Assembly: GCA_020725665.1 (NCBI GenBank)
Contig: DYEO01000079.1
Location: forward strand, 1 to 64,000
Length of the DNA stretch: 64,000 bases
Reading direction: 5' to 3'
Source of the DNA: Dethiobacter sp.
GTDB taxonomy: Bacteria; Bacillota; Dethiobacteria; DTU022; UBA8154
The notes beneath the pieces are model-generated. The model saw nothing but the letters and a program-made list of their open reading frames with translations, was not told the origin of the DNA and searched no databases. Made by a program: the position numbers and the translations under genes. Positions 54,763 to 63,273 of this stretch are shown here, one piece after another. Numbering within the stretch: the stretch's first letter is position 1; each line of letters opens with the position of its first letter.

Positions 54763-56040
54763 TTATCTTCCATAAGCCATGGCCGGCAGCCATAAGGATA
54801 TTTGTGGTATAAAGGTGATGATTAACAAGCCTATAATGCTGATGAGCACAAAAGGTATGGAAGCGCTGACCAGTTCGGAAAAGGATGACCTGAAAACTCC
54901 CTTGGCAATAAATAAGTTTAAACCAAAGGGAGGCGAATACATCCCGATGGCAGAATTGGCTACCATAATTACACCCATGTGTACCGGACTGATCCCCAAT
55001 TCTACCACAATGGGGACAAAGAGGGGACCAAGGATCAGGATTATAGCTGCCGGGTCCACAAACATACCGGCAATAATCATCGTAAGGTTCATAATGATAA
55101 GGATAATCCAGGGAACACCCATGGCCCAACCCAGAACTGAATGGATAACACTCTGCACGTCCTGTATCGTCAGCGCCCAGGAAAACACGGAAGCAGTGGC
55201 CACCAGGATCATAATCTGAGCCGTAACTACTGCCGAGTCCCGGGAAATATTGATAATAGTTTTCCAGGTCAGTTCCCTGTAGATAATAAATCCTACGATC
55301 AGAGCATACGTGGCGGAAACTGTGGCAGCTTCGGTGGGCGTAAACACACCCCCGTAAATGCCTCCCAAAATAATCACGGGCACGCCCAGGGCCCAGGATG
55401 CACTTTTAAATGCGGAGCGCACGGAAGTCATATCGGCAATTACGTCGCTCCGCCGCTGGTGCTTTTTGGCATATATGTATGAATAAATCATGTATAGTAC
55501 GCCCATTAAAACACCGGGGCCTACACCGGCCAGGAAAAGTTGCCCCACAGAAACCCGGGTTACAACAGCATAGATGATCATTGTAATACTGGGAGGAATA
55601 AGGATGGCCAGCGATGAGGATGCCATAATCAGCCCCAGTGAAAAGCGGCTTTCATACTTGTTTTGGTCAAGTAAAGGCTTGGCTATTTTCCCAATGGCTA
55701 CTACCGTGGCAGGAGAGGAACCGGATAAAGCTCCAAAAAACATACATGCCAGCGTGGTGGTTAAGGCCACCCCTCCGTAAAACCGCCCTACAATGGCCTC
55801 GGAAAGTCTGACAATTCGATGGGACATTCCACCAATACTCATGATGTTGGCGGCGAAAATGAAAAAAGGCATCGCCATCAGGGCGAAACGGTCCAGACCA
55901 CCAAATATCCTCTGCACAATAATTGTCAGTGGAATTTTCTCCAGGGCAACAATGAGGACAGGAGGCAGTCCCAGCGCCACAAAAATCGGCAACCCCAGCG
56001 CAAGGAGCAAAATTACGCCAATAATTAGTATATACAGCAT
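54763..56040 (-). CDS. dctM: TRAP transporter large permease (DctM), system 2
   Basis: 425 residues, about 12 hydrophobic segments, with FGALSGSSPATVVAIGKI and SSSLAILIPPSITMIIYAVV signatures. Only ~20 bases separate it from dctQ upstream. Together with ubiX and UbiD it suggests that the imported acid is a decarboxylation substrate. Confidence 0.92.
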   Translation of the reverse strand: MLYILIIGVILLLALGLPIFVALGLPPVLIVALEKIPLTIIVQRIFGGLDRFALMAMPFFIFAANIMSIGGMSHRIVRLSEAIVGRFYGGVALTTTLACMFFGALSGSSPATVVAIGKIAKPLLDQNKYESRFSLGLIMASSSLAILIPPSITMIIYAVVTRVSVGQLFLAGVGPGVLMGVLYMIYSYIYAKKHQRRSDVIADMTSVRSAFKSASWALGVPVIILGGIYGGVFTPTEAATVSATYALIVGFIIYRELTWKTIINISRDSAVVTAQIMILVATASVFSWALTIQDVQSVIHSVLGWAMGVPWIILIIMNLTMIIAGMFVDPAAIILILGPLFVPIVVELGISPVHMGVIMVANSAIGMYSPPFGLNLFIAKGVFRSSFSELVSASIPFVLISIIGLLIITFIPQISLWLPAMAYGR

Positions 56041-56060
56041 TTTTTTAACCGTCCTTATTG

Positions 56061-56543
56061 TTATTTCGTGCCTTTTAACTTACTAAAAAACAATTCAATG
56101 TATTCTAATACCATTAACAACCCTCCGATGGGCAGAGCCAGGTAAGGAATATACATGGGAATTCTCAACGCAGGTGTAAGCTGGGCGTACTTAATCACGT
56201 TTTGCACCTGCTGATAACCCAGCACGGCAACCATGGCCACAAATAGCAGGCTGACCATAATGCCAAACAGTAAAAGAAACGTCCTTAAAAAACCAATAAC
56301 ATGAAGAAATATAATATCCACACTCATGTGCAGGCCTCGCCTCACACAAATACCGCTTCCCAGTAAAGTCATCCAGATAATAATGTAGTTGGTCATCTCC
56401 TCAGCCCAAAAAAAAGAATGGGAAAACCCGTAACGGGTAATAACGTTATAAGACAAGAGCAACGTAATACCCAGCAGCAATACGGCCAGGACGTTTTCCA
56501 CGATTACCTCAACAATACGGTTTAATCGACTTAGAACAGGCAT
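56061..56543 (-). CDS. dctQ: TRAP transporter small permease (DctQ), system 2
   Basis: 160 residues, four hydrophobic helices, with FFWAEEMTNYIIIWMTLLG and the RRGLHMSVD loop typical of DctQ. ATG at 56543 follows GAGGAGG. A strong stem-loop lies just upstream, between it and dctP. Confidence 0.9.
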   Translation of the reverse strand: MPVLSRLNRIVEVIVENVLAVLLLGITLLLSYNVITRYGFSHSFFWAEEMTNYIIIWMTLLGSGICVRRGLHMSVDIIFLHVIGFLRTFLLLFGIMVSLLFVAMVAVLGYQQVQNVIKYAQLTPALRIPMYIPYLALPIGGLLMVLEYIELFFSKLKGTK

Positions 56544-56580
56544 AACTGGTCAGCACCTCCTCAAATGAGAAGTGTAACGT

Positions 56581-56641
56581 ACAAAGAGGCCTGGTAATAC
56601 TCTTTTGAGAGATTCCCAGGAGAGATTACCAGGCCTCTTTT
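56581..56641. other. Stem-loop between dctP and dctQ, system 2
   Basis: AAAGAGGCCTGGTAAT (from about 56581) and ATTACCAGGCCTCTTT (to about 56639) form a 16-bp perfect stem around a 25-30 base loop. It begins three bases beyond the dctP stop. The minus-strand tail has only TTT, so partial termination or mRNA protection is more likely than full stop. Sequence is unrelated to the stem-loop at 30605 but the position is the same. Confidence 0.75.
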
Positions 56642-56643
56642 CG

Positions 56644-57753
56644 TTACCTCAGCTTATCAATTTCCTTTTTCACTTTATCGAGCAGTTCGTTTCCTGCCGG
56701 GTCCATCATCCCACGCAATGCATTCTCAGCTGCAGGGCCGGCCTTTTCTGCAAAAGCCTTGCTCTGCTCCGGTGTTAACTCAATCACTTCCAGACCGGCA
56801 TTCATAATTGCCGGAAGCATATTTTTAACTTCCATTTCTTCAATAACTTTTCTTAATGCCAGCGCTTCCTCATAAGCCGCTTCTGCCATAGCCTTTTGGT
56901 ACTCCGCCGGCAGGTTATCATACCATTGCTTGTTGAAGGCAAGAGCTATTCCCAAAAAAGCATGATCGGAAAGGGTAATATATTTCTGGACCTCATAAAG
57001 TTTCATATCATAGATGCCACCCAGGGGGTTTTCCTGGCCGTCAACTACCCCCTGCTGCAACGCCGTATAAAGTTCTGCAAAGCTAATAGGTGTCGGAGTG
57101 GCCCCTAACGCCTGATATTGGGCAATCAAGACGGGGTTTTCCATAACGCGTATCTTTTTGCCCTGCAGATCATCGGGGTGCCGCACCGGGAAATTAGCTG
57201 TTAACTGCTGGAACCCTCCTTCAAAAAAGCCCACCCCCTTGAGGTTAACTGCTTCCAGTGATGCCAGAATCTGCTTCCCCAGATCCCCTTCAATCAAAAC
57301 CTCGTAAGTAATATCACGGCTGGGGAAAAGGTAAGGCAACTGCGGAATGGCAATGGTGGGCATGAATGGAACATAAAAAGCGGAAGCCACGTAAGTCCCT
57401 TCCAAAGCACCGCTCTGTGTGCTTTCGATGAGCTCCCGGGCGCCGCCCAGCTGTGAAGCAGGATAAACGTCAAAAGTCAATCCGTTATTTGTTTTCTTCG
57501 CCACACTCTCGGCAAACTTTTTTAACGCTGCAGTATAGGGGCCTTCAACAGGATGGATACCGCCGATCCTTCCCTTAACTTTGGGCAGTTCCACTTTCGT
57601 TTCAGGTGGTGGAGCATCATCTTTTTTCTCTTCAGCAGGTGGAGGAACCGCCGGTGTTGTGGGCTTGGCACATCCCCCGGCAAACGATAAAATTAACAAA
57701 AACGTCATTATCAAAATGGCCAGTAATTTAAAGAAGTCGATTTTTCTTTTCAT
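56644..57753 (-). CDS. dctP: TRAP transporter solute-binding lipoprotein (DctP), system 2
   Basis: 369 residues. Signal with lipobox FAGGC (Cys28), a Pro/Glu/Lys-rich linker, then the DctP domain (VYPASQLGGARELIESTQSGALEG; LQGKKIRVMENPVLIAQYQALGATPTP). The Arg in KIRVMENP is the conserved carboxylate-binding residue. ATG at 57753 follows AAGAGGTGG; the open frame to 57786 lacks a site. Substrate is an organic acid, possibly the UbiD substrate encoded just upstream. Confidence 0.9.
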   Translation of the reverse strand: MKRKIDFFKLLAILIMTFLLILSFAGGCAKPTTPAVPPPAEEKKDDAPPPETKVELPKVKGRIGGIHPVEGPYTAALKKFAESVAKKTNNGLTFDVYPASQLGGARELIESTQSGALEGTYVASAFYVPFMPTIAIPQLPYLFPSRDITYEVLIEGDLGKQILASLEAVNLKGVGFFEGGFQQLTANFPVRHPDDLQGKKIRVMENPVLIAQYQALGATPTPISFAELYTALQQGVVDGQENPLGGIYDMKLYEVQKYITLSDHAFLGIALAFNKQWYDNLPAEYQKAMAEAAYEEALALRKVIEEMEVKNMLPAIMNAGLEVIELTPEQSKAFAEKAGPAAENALRGMMDPAGNELLDKVKKEIDKLR

Positions 57754-57852
57754 TTTTAACCACCTCTTACATCTAGAATTGTGCAAGCTGCATACTAAAA
57801 TAAAATATTCTGACGCTTATGCGCGATCCCACCTCCAAACCAAGAAGTTATC

Positions 57853-57888
57853 CCCCTTACCCCCACGTAACAACGCAGGGGTAAGGGG
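57853..57888. other. Stem-loop between ubiD and dctP
   Basis: CCCCTTACCCC pairs with GGGGTAAGGGG around a ~14-base loop in the ~145-base gap between the UbiD stop and the dctP start. Very GC-rich stem, no T-run on the minus strand. It may attenuate transcription from the UbiD gene into the transporter genes or separate two transcripts. Confidence 0.6.
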
Positions 57889-57900
57889 CCATCCTAACTC

Positions 57901-59316
57901 TTATTGATTGCTGTTTATAATCTTTTCCAGTTTTTCGCCCCATTTGTCTCTGACTTTTTGTACCGTATCGGGATCATCCACGGTGCGCGGGGCTTTTTCT
58001 CCCCAGAATTCATATTCCTCCCAGGGCATTGTGGCATCGATACCAAGCCCGGTTTGCCAACCTTTTTCACGGAGCGAAATGGCCGGATCGAGCCACTGAC
58101 CCGCCCTGCGGGGCAAAATGTTAACATCGCGGTCGGCCAATACACGGGTGGAAAGGGCCCAGTGCACCTGGTCATAATCCCAGATGTCGATATCCTTATC
58201 CACAACGATGACATGCTTATAACGGGCGTATGTCGAACCCCAGATGGCGTCGATGACCTGCTGGGGATGACCCTTGAATAGCTTGTCGATCTTGGCAATG
58301 GCTTCGTATGTTACGTCGCATCTCAGATCCAGGAGACCCGGCACCAGGGTTTTTAAGACCTTGTATGCCTCCGCCTGGCTGGAGCGCCCTACGGCCAGCG
58401 CGCTTTCCGAAGGGTACCACTGTTCCCGTGTCCCCAGGTAAATGGGGTTTTGACGGTGGGTAATGGCTTTAATTTCAAAGACCGGATTCATACGGGTTTC
58501 CCCATAGTAACCTGTATACTCCCCGAAGCCCCCCTCCGGTTCTCTTGAACCGGGATAGATATAACCTTCAAAAACAAATTCTGCAGTCGCCGGAACCTCG
58601 AGATCAATGGTTTTACATTTTACCATCTCCAGCGGTTCTCCCCGCAAGGCTCCGGCGAGGTGAAATTCGTCAACACCCGGGCCGGTTCTTGTACAGGAAA
58701 CGATTTCCACAATGGGGTCATAACCGGTGATCACCGCCATGGGCATGGGTTTACCTAGGCGCTCATACTTCATATAATGCTGGCGGCCGTGGGTGTACTC
58801 CGGGGCTCCCCAGCCCAGACGATTTCTAGCCAGTGTCCCCATACGGTAAATGCCGGCATTCTGCAGGCCCGTATCAGGATCCTTGGTAATGGAGACGGAA
58901 AGGGTGCCGGGGAAAGGGCCGGCATCGTACTCATGCCATTTCACATTGCAAATTTTATTAACGTCGATATCCTTTCCCTCGATGAAAACTTCCTGGCAGG
59001 GACCGGATGCTACAATTTTTGGCGGGATCAGTTGTTTGGTCCTTCTTACCCATTCCTCGTTAAAATCGCTCCATTTTTCCAGGCCAAAGGCCCATAAAAA
59101 ACGCTTGTCATTGGCAATCATGCCGGTAACCAGGGGAAAGCCGGCCCCCTTGATTTTATCGAATATTATCGCCGGTCCCATATTTTGCAGGGCTTCACGG
59201 GTAATTCCGTTGACCTCCCAATCGGGATCCACTTCCTCTGTGATGTGAACACATTCTCCTCTCTCGGTAATATAATCAATAAATTCCCGCATATCTTTCC
59301 AGACGCTTTTTAACAC
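57901..59316 (-). CDS. UbiD-family (prenyl-FMN) decarboxylase, copy 2
   Basis: 471 residues. NAGIYRMG, EFVFEGYIYPGSREPEGGFGEYTGYYGE and LGIDATMPWEE are typical of UbiD enzymes, with the Arg-Glu-Glu set around the flavin visible. It is nearer to classical aromatic-acid (de)carboxylases than copy 1, with an intact GGFGEYTGYY loop. GTG at 59316 follows GGAGG. It heads a group with the TRAP system and ubiX, so import, cofactor supply and decarboxylation are encoded together. Confidence 0.9.
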   Translation of the reverse strand: MLKSVWKDMREFIDYITERGECVHITEEVDPDWEVNGITREALQNMGPAIIFDKIKGAGFPLVTGMIANDKRFLWAFGLEKWSDFNEEWVRRTKQLIPPKIVASGPCQEVFIEGKDIDVNKICNVKWHEYDAGPFPGTLSVSITKDPDTGLQNAGIYRMGTLARNRLGWGAPEYTHGRQHYMKYERLGKPMPMAVITGYDPIVEIVSCTRTGPGVDEFHLAGALRGEPLEMVKCKTIDLEVPATAEFVFEGYIYPGSREPEGGFGEYTGYYGETRMNPVFEIKAITHRQNPIYLGTREQWYPSESALAVGRSSQAEAYKVLKTLVPGLLDLRCDVTYEAIAKIDKLFKGHPQQVIDAIWGSTYARYKHVIVVDKDIDIWDYDQVHWALSTRVLADRDVNILPRRAGQWLDPAISLREKGWQTGLGIDATMPWEEYEFWGEKAPRTVDDPDTVQKVRDKWGEKLEKIINSNQ

Positions 59317-59449
59317 TATTTAGCCTCCTCGTATACGTATATTTTTAACTATTATATAAAGAGTAAATTTTATTAACAACGTAGACATTAAACGAAATTC
59401 AAAAGAGTTTTTAGTTTGTTCCAACAATGCCGAAAAAGAACGGAAAAAA

Positions 59450-59484
59450 GACTTGCCCCTGCTGACTGGTTGTAGGGGCAAGTC
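59450..59484 (-). terminator. Terminator after the Mo hydroxylase operon
   Basis: GACTTGCCCCT (59450-59460) and AGGGGCAAGTC (59474-59484) form a perfect 11-bp stem with T-runs on both outer sides, nine bases beyond the Mo-subunit stop. It is a strong, probably bidirectional terminator; the next ~130 bases before the UbiD gene are AT-rich and likely hold the promoter of the UbiD-TRAP-UbiX unit. Confidence 0.9.
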
Positions 59485-59492
59485 TTTTTTCT

Positions 59493-61799
59493 TTAAAGTT
59501 TTTTCATTTCACGCCAGAGTTTTTCCATGCTGAGCGGCAAATCCTTTATCCTGATGCCGGTGGCCCTTTTTACCGCATTGGCAATGGCAGGCGCAGTACC
59601 CACCAACGTCGGCTCACCGACCCCTTTGGCGCCAAATGGCCCCCCGGGGTCTGTCTCCTCCACAATTAGGGGTGTAATATGCGGAGCGTCCAGTGCCGTA
59701 GGGATCTTGTAGTCCAGCATCGTATCGTTGATGACTTTCCCTTTTTCATCATATACAATTTCTTCAAATAGTGCGTAGCCAAGTCCCTGCACTAAACCTC
59801 CCTGAATCTGGCCTTCAACCCCTGTTGGGTTAACCGCTTTGCCCACATCATGTGCGGCCACTGCATCAACTACCTGTACCCGGCCGGTAGATTCATCCAC
59901 CTCCACTTCAACAATGTGCGATCCAAATACAAATCCAGCCATAGTTCCAAAGGGGAAGCCCTTTACTTTCTCCGGATCATACTTGTGCCCTTCCACCATG
60001 ACTGATGCATTCCCAATAATCGGTCCCCTGGTAGCCCAGTGACTGATGCCGCCAATATCATGCATCTTCAGGGTACGCTCGGGAGATCCTTTTACGGTAA
60101 TCTGCCCTTCCATAATCTGCAGCTCTTCCGGAGTAACATCTAAAAACCTGGCAGCCAACTCCAGGATTTGTCTTTTGGCATCTGCCGCTGCCAGGCGCAC
60201 AGCATTCCCATTGGTCCGTGTAATACGGCTTGCCGTAACAGCCCAGTTGTAGGGTGTGGATGCCGTATCGGCGGCCACAATACCGACGGCCTCCATGGGA
60301 AGGCCCAGTTCTTCCGCGGCAATCTGCGTAAGGGTCGTATCCGACCCCTGACCGATATCAATAGCTCCTGTAAACACCGTGGCTGTTCCATCACCGTTAA
60401 TGCGCACAATCGCCGAGGAGGACAAAACGCCGCTGATATGCTGCAAACAGGCCACACCCATACCCCGGTTTTTCCCCAGAGATTTACCCCAGCCGGCTGC
60501 TTTCGCCGTTTTCTCCAGGCACTCTTTCACCCCCACACTGGGCATGGGGATGCCGCCCACCGAAAGGTCGCCGTTTCGTAAGACATTCTTTAAACGAAAC
60601 TCCACCGGGTCTATGCCGATACGTTCCGCCACCATATCCATATGGGACTCTGTGGCAAAGGCAGCCTGGGGATTGCCAAAGCCCCGGAAAGCCCCGCAGC
60701 CCATCTTGTTCGTATAAACACAATAGCTGTCAATACGGTAGGATGGTATTTTGTAGGGCCCCAATGACATCATGCCGCCGAATCCCGCAATGCCCGGCCC
60801 GTCGTCTGCATACGCACCGGTATCGTAAACCGCTTTAATTGTACGGGCCAGAATTTTTCCTTCCCTGGAAACCCCCGATTTGACAGTAATCTTGCTGCTG
60901 TGACGGGGGCTGGTGGCTGTAAATTCTTCTTTTCTTGTAAGCACAAGTTTAACCGGTTTGCCGGCTCTTTGGGCTAATGCTGCCGCAATGATTTGTGTTT
61001 TTGGTTCAACCTTTCCGCCGAACCCTCCCCCGGTTCTCAAGCCAATAACCCTGATTTTATTGATGGGTATGAGCAAACCGTCAGAAATTCTGATTTGCAT
61101 CAAATGCGGTGCCTGCGTTGATGTCCAAAGCGTTAAACGGCCGCTGATATCATAGGCAGCCACGGTCCCGTTTGTTTCAATGGGCGTCTGCTGGACCATC
61201 TGGGTCGTAAAACTGTCCTCGAAAACGTAATCTGACCGCTTTAAAGCTTCTTCCACGTCACCTTCAATGAAGGTGGTGCGGGAGCAGATGTTGCCTTTCT
61301 GTATAGCTTTAAATGTTTTGATGTAAGCTTCCTGGTTCTCATGCAGGAGAGGAGCTTCAGGGCTCATGGCAAAGTCCGTATCAAAAACAGGGACCAGTTC
61401 CTCATATTCAACATCAATCAGTGCCAGGGCCTCCAGGGCGGTATCTTCATCAACAGCGGCAACGGCAGCAACCGGATCGCCCACATAGAGCACCTTACCG
61501 CGGGCCAGAACAGGCGTATCGTAGATAAAGGGGCCATGACGCGTATCAGGTAAATCCTGGGCACTGATAGCCACTTTAACCCCCGGTAAACGCAGGGCTC
61601 TGGAAACATCCACCTTTTTAATGCGCGCATGGGCTAGCGGGCTTCTCAGTACCTTTCCGTACAACATGTGGGGAAATGAAATATCATCCACATAAACGGC
61701 CTGCCCGGTAGCTTTTTCTGCCGCGTCCACCCTGGGAACCCTTTTGCCCACCACATTGAAGAGGGTCCCTTTTTCAACAGCATCAAGCAAAATTCCCAC
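59493..61799 (-). CDS. Xanthine-dehydrogenase-type Mo subunit, copy 2
   Basis: About 768 residues. VVGKRVPRVDAAEKATGQAVYVDD opens the N-terminal domain; RTGGGFGGKVEPK, GAFRGFGNPQAAFATE, AIDIGQGSDTTLTQIAAEELG and the catalytic Glu in GAKGVGEPTLVG bind the Mo-cytosine/pterin cofactor and water. It hydroxylates an aromatic or N-heteroaromatic ring, or reduces a 4-hydroxybenzoyl-CoA-like ring; the FAD partner lacks the extra [4Fe-4S] insert of 4-hydroxybenzoyl-CoA reductase, which favours hydroxylation. A TTG at 61808 overlaps the upstream stop, but GTG 61799 is better spaced from AGGAGG. Confidence 0.9.
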   Translation of the reverse strand: MGILLDAVEKGTLFNVVGKRVPRVDAAEKATGQAVYVDDISFPHMLYGKVLRSPLAHARIKKVDVSRALRLPGVKVAISAQDLPDTRHGPFIYDTPVLARGKVLYVGDPVAAVAAVDEDTALEALALIDVEYEELVPVFDTDFAMSPEAPLLHENQEAYIKTFKAIQKGNICSRTTFIEGDVEEALKRSDYVFEDSFTTQMVQQTPIETNGTVAAYDISGRLTLWTSTQAPHLMQIRISDGLLIPINKIRVIGLRTGGGFGGKVEPKTQIIAAALAQRAGKPVKLVLTRKEEFTATSPRHSSKITVKSGVSREGKILARTIKAVYDTGAYADDGPGIAGFGGMMSLGPYKIPSYRIDSYCVYTNKMGCGAFRGFGNPQAAFATESHMDMVAERIGIDPVEFRLKNVLRNGDLSVGGIPMPSVGVKECLEKTAKAAGWGKSLGKNRGMGVACLQHISGVLSSSAIVRINGDGTATVFTGAIDIGQGSDTTLTQIAAEELGLPMEAVGIVAADTASTPYNWAVTASRITRTNGNAVRLAAADAKRQILELAARFLDVTPEELQIMEGQITVKGSPERTLKMHDIGGISHWATRGPIIGNASVMVEGHKYDPEKVKGFPFGTMAGFVFGSHIVEVEVDESTGRVQVVDAVAAHDVGKAVNPTGVEGQIQGGLVQGLGYALFEEIVYDEKGKVINDTMLDYKIPTALDAPHITPLIVEETDPGGPFGAKGVGEPTLVGTAPAIANAVKRATGIRIKDLPLSMEKLWREMKKL

Positions 61800-61804
61800 T
61801 TGGA

Positions 61805-62281
61805 TCAAACCTCCTTTCCGGCGAGGGAACCAATGGCCTCAACAATTTTCTGGTAACCGGTACAGCGGCACAAGTTGCCCGATATGCCCTGTCGAATTTC
61901 TTTTTCCGTAGGCTTTGGATTCGCATTAAGTATATATTTGGCACTCATGATCATCCCCGGCGTACAGAAACCACACTGTATAGCCCCATGGTTGACAAAA
62001 GCCTGCTGAATGGGGTGCATTTGGCCGTTCTCTGCCAACCCTTCAATGGTAGTCACTTCCTTGCCTTCCACCTTGGGGATCAACACGAGGCAGGAGTTGT
62101 ACGGCATACCGTCAATTAAAACTGTGCATCCCCCACAATCTCCATCGCCACAACCCTTTTTAGTCCCGGTTAAACCTAGATCTTTTCTTATTACATCGAG
62201 TAAAGTGCGACTGGGCTCAACCTTGACAACCTGCTTTTCTCCGTTAAGGAAGAAGCAAACCGTTGTCTTCAATGCAACCAA
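61805..62281 (-). CDS. [2Fe-2S] subunit of Mo hydroxylase, copy 2
   Basis: 158 residues, intact. First cluster [18 protein letters not shown], second cluster [13 protein letters not shown] and [17 protein letters not shown], the standard double [2Fe-2S] arrangement. Start is uncertain: TTG at 62281 or TTG at 62272, the latter better spaced from the G-rich AGGAAAGGGGG. Comparing it with the frameshifted copy at 38165 shows exactly what that copy lost. Confidence 0.9.
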   Translation of the reverse strand: MVALKTTVCFFLNGEKQVVKVEPSRTLLDVIRKDLGLTGTKKGCGDGDCGGCTVLIDGMPYNSCLVLIPKVEGKEVTTIEGLAENGQMHPIQQAFVNHGAIQCGFCTPGMIMSAKYILNANPKPTEKEIRQGISGNLCRCTGYQKIVEAIGSLAGKEV

Positions 62282-62306
62282 CCCCCTTTCCTCGGGTTTG
62301 AATAGT

Positions 62307-63182
62307 CTACATGTTTAATTTGGCCCTTTCGTATGCTTTGGCCAAAGCTTTTTCGGTTAGCACCGCAACCATTTCTCTGCGATATTCGGCACTGGCTCGA
62401 ACATCGGTGATGGGCACGGCATGTGTCTTGGCCAACTGCCCTGCTTCTCGCATAAGTTTTTCACTAAACGTTTCCCCGACCAATGCTTTTTCCGCGCTTG
62501 TTGCCCGCAACGGTGTGGGTGCAACTGCTCCCATACAGATGCAAACGTCTTCAAAGGTATAATCTTTGTTTAGTTTTACATACGCAGCCACATTTACGAT
62601 GGCAATGTCAAGAGCATTGCGGGGGCTTAAGCGGAAATAGGCGTTGCCGGAGCCTTGCGGCGGTTCATTTATGTTCAAACCAACCAATATTTCACTCTGT
62701 TTCAGGTCTGTCCGCGACGGACCCAGGAAAAAATCTTTAAGCTCTATTTGCCTTTCCCCGGAAGGTCCCACGATCCGTGCCATGGACTTTAAAGCAACCA
62801 GAGCCGGTGCTGTTTCAGCGGACGGAGCAGCATTGCAAATATTTCCACCAACGGTAGCCAGGTTTCTTACCTGGGGAGAGCCAAGCTGTGAAGAGGCTTC
62901 TACAAGGGCCGGGTATTTTTCCAAAACATTAAGCGCCCTGCATATTGCGCCATGTGTTACCGTTGCACCGATAGCCAGTCCATCACCATTTTGAACGTTT
63001 AACCGGTTTAAATCATCGATAAATGAAATATCCACAAGCGCTTCGGGGGCGGCATACTTGCCGTGTTGAATACCGATCAAGAGGTCCGTCCCTCCGGCAA
63101 CAATTTTCCCCTTATCACCAAGTTCCTCCAGCATTGTCATAGCTTCCGGAAGGCTTTTTGCTTTATAATAAGCAAATTTCAC
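62307..63182 (-). CDS. FAD subunit of Mo hydroxylase, copy 2
   Basis: 291 residues. AGGTDLLIGIQHGKYAAP and the VRNLATVGGNICNAAPSAETAP loop bind FAD, followed by the RKALDIAIVNVA-like strand (SPRNALDIAIVNVAAYV) and the C-terminal CoxM domain (GAVAPTPLRA, SAEYRREMVAVL). No [4Fe-4S] insertion. GTG at 63182 follows AGGAGG. First of three subunit genes in the order FAD, Fe-S, Mo, the same as in the damaged copy. Confidence 0.9.
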   Translation of the reverse strand: MKFAYYKAKSLPEAMTMLEELGDKGKIVAGGTDLLIGIQHGKYAAPEALVDISFIDDLNRLNVQNGDGLAIGATVTHGAICRALNVLEKYPALVEASSQLGSPQVRNLATVGGNICNAAPSAETAPALVALKSMARIVGPSGERQIELKDFFLGPSRTDLKQSEILVGLNINEPPQGSGNAYFRLSPRNALDIAIVNVAAYVKLNKDYTFEDVCICMGAVAPTPLRATSAEKALVGETFSEKLMREAGQLAKTHAVPITDVRASAEYRREMVAVLTEKALAKAYERAKLNM

Positions 63183-63273
63183 AAACTAAACCTCCTCTCC
63201 TTACCGTAATCACATTAATTAAAATCAGTGATTACCCAAACTTAATTCAACCCTTAATCTGCCTGCTTTATGT

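Noticed and set aside
59493..63182. 4-hydroxybenzoyl-CoA reductase
   Set aside because: The FAD subunit lacks the additional [4Fe-4S] insertion typical of that enzyme's beta subunit; a hydroxylase assignment is safer.
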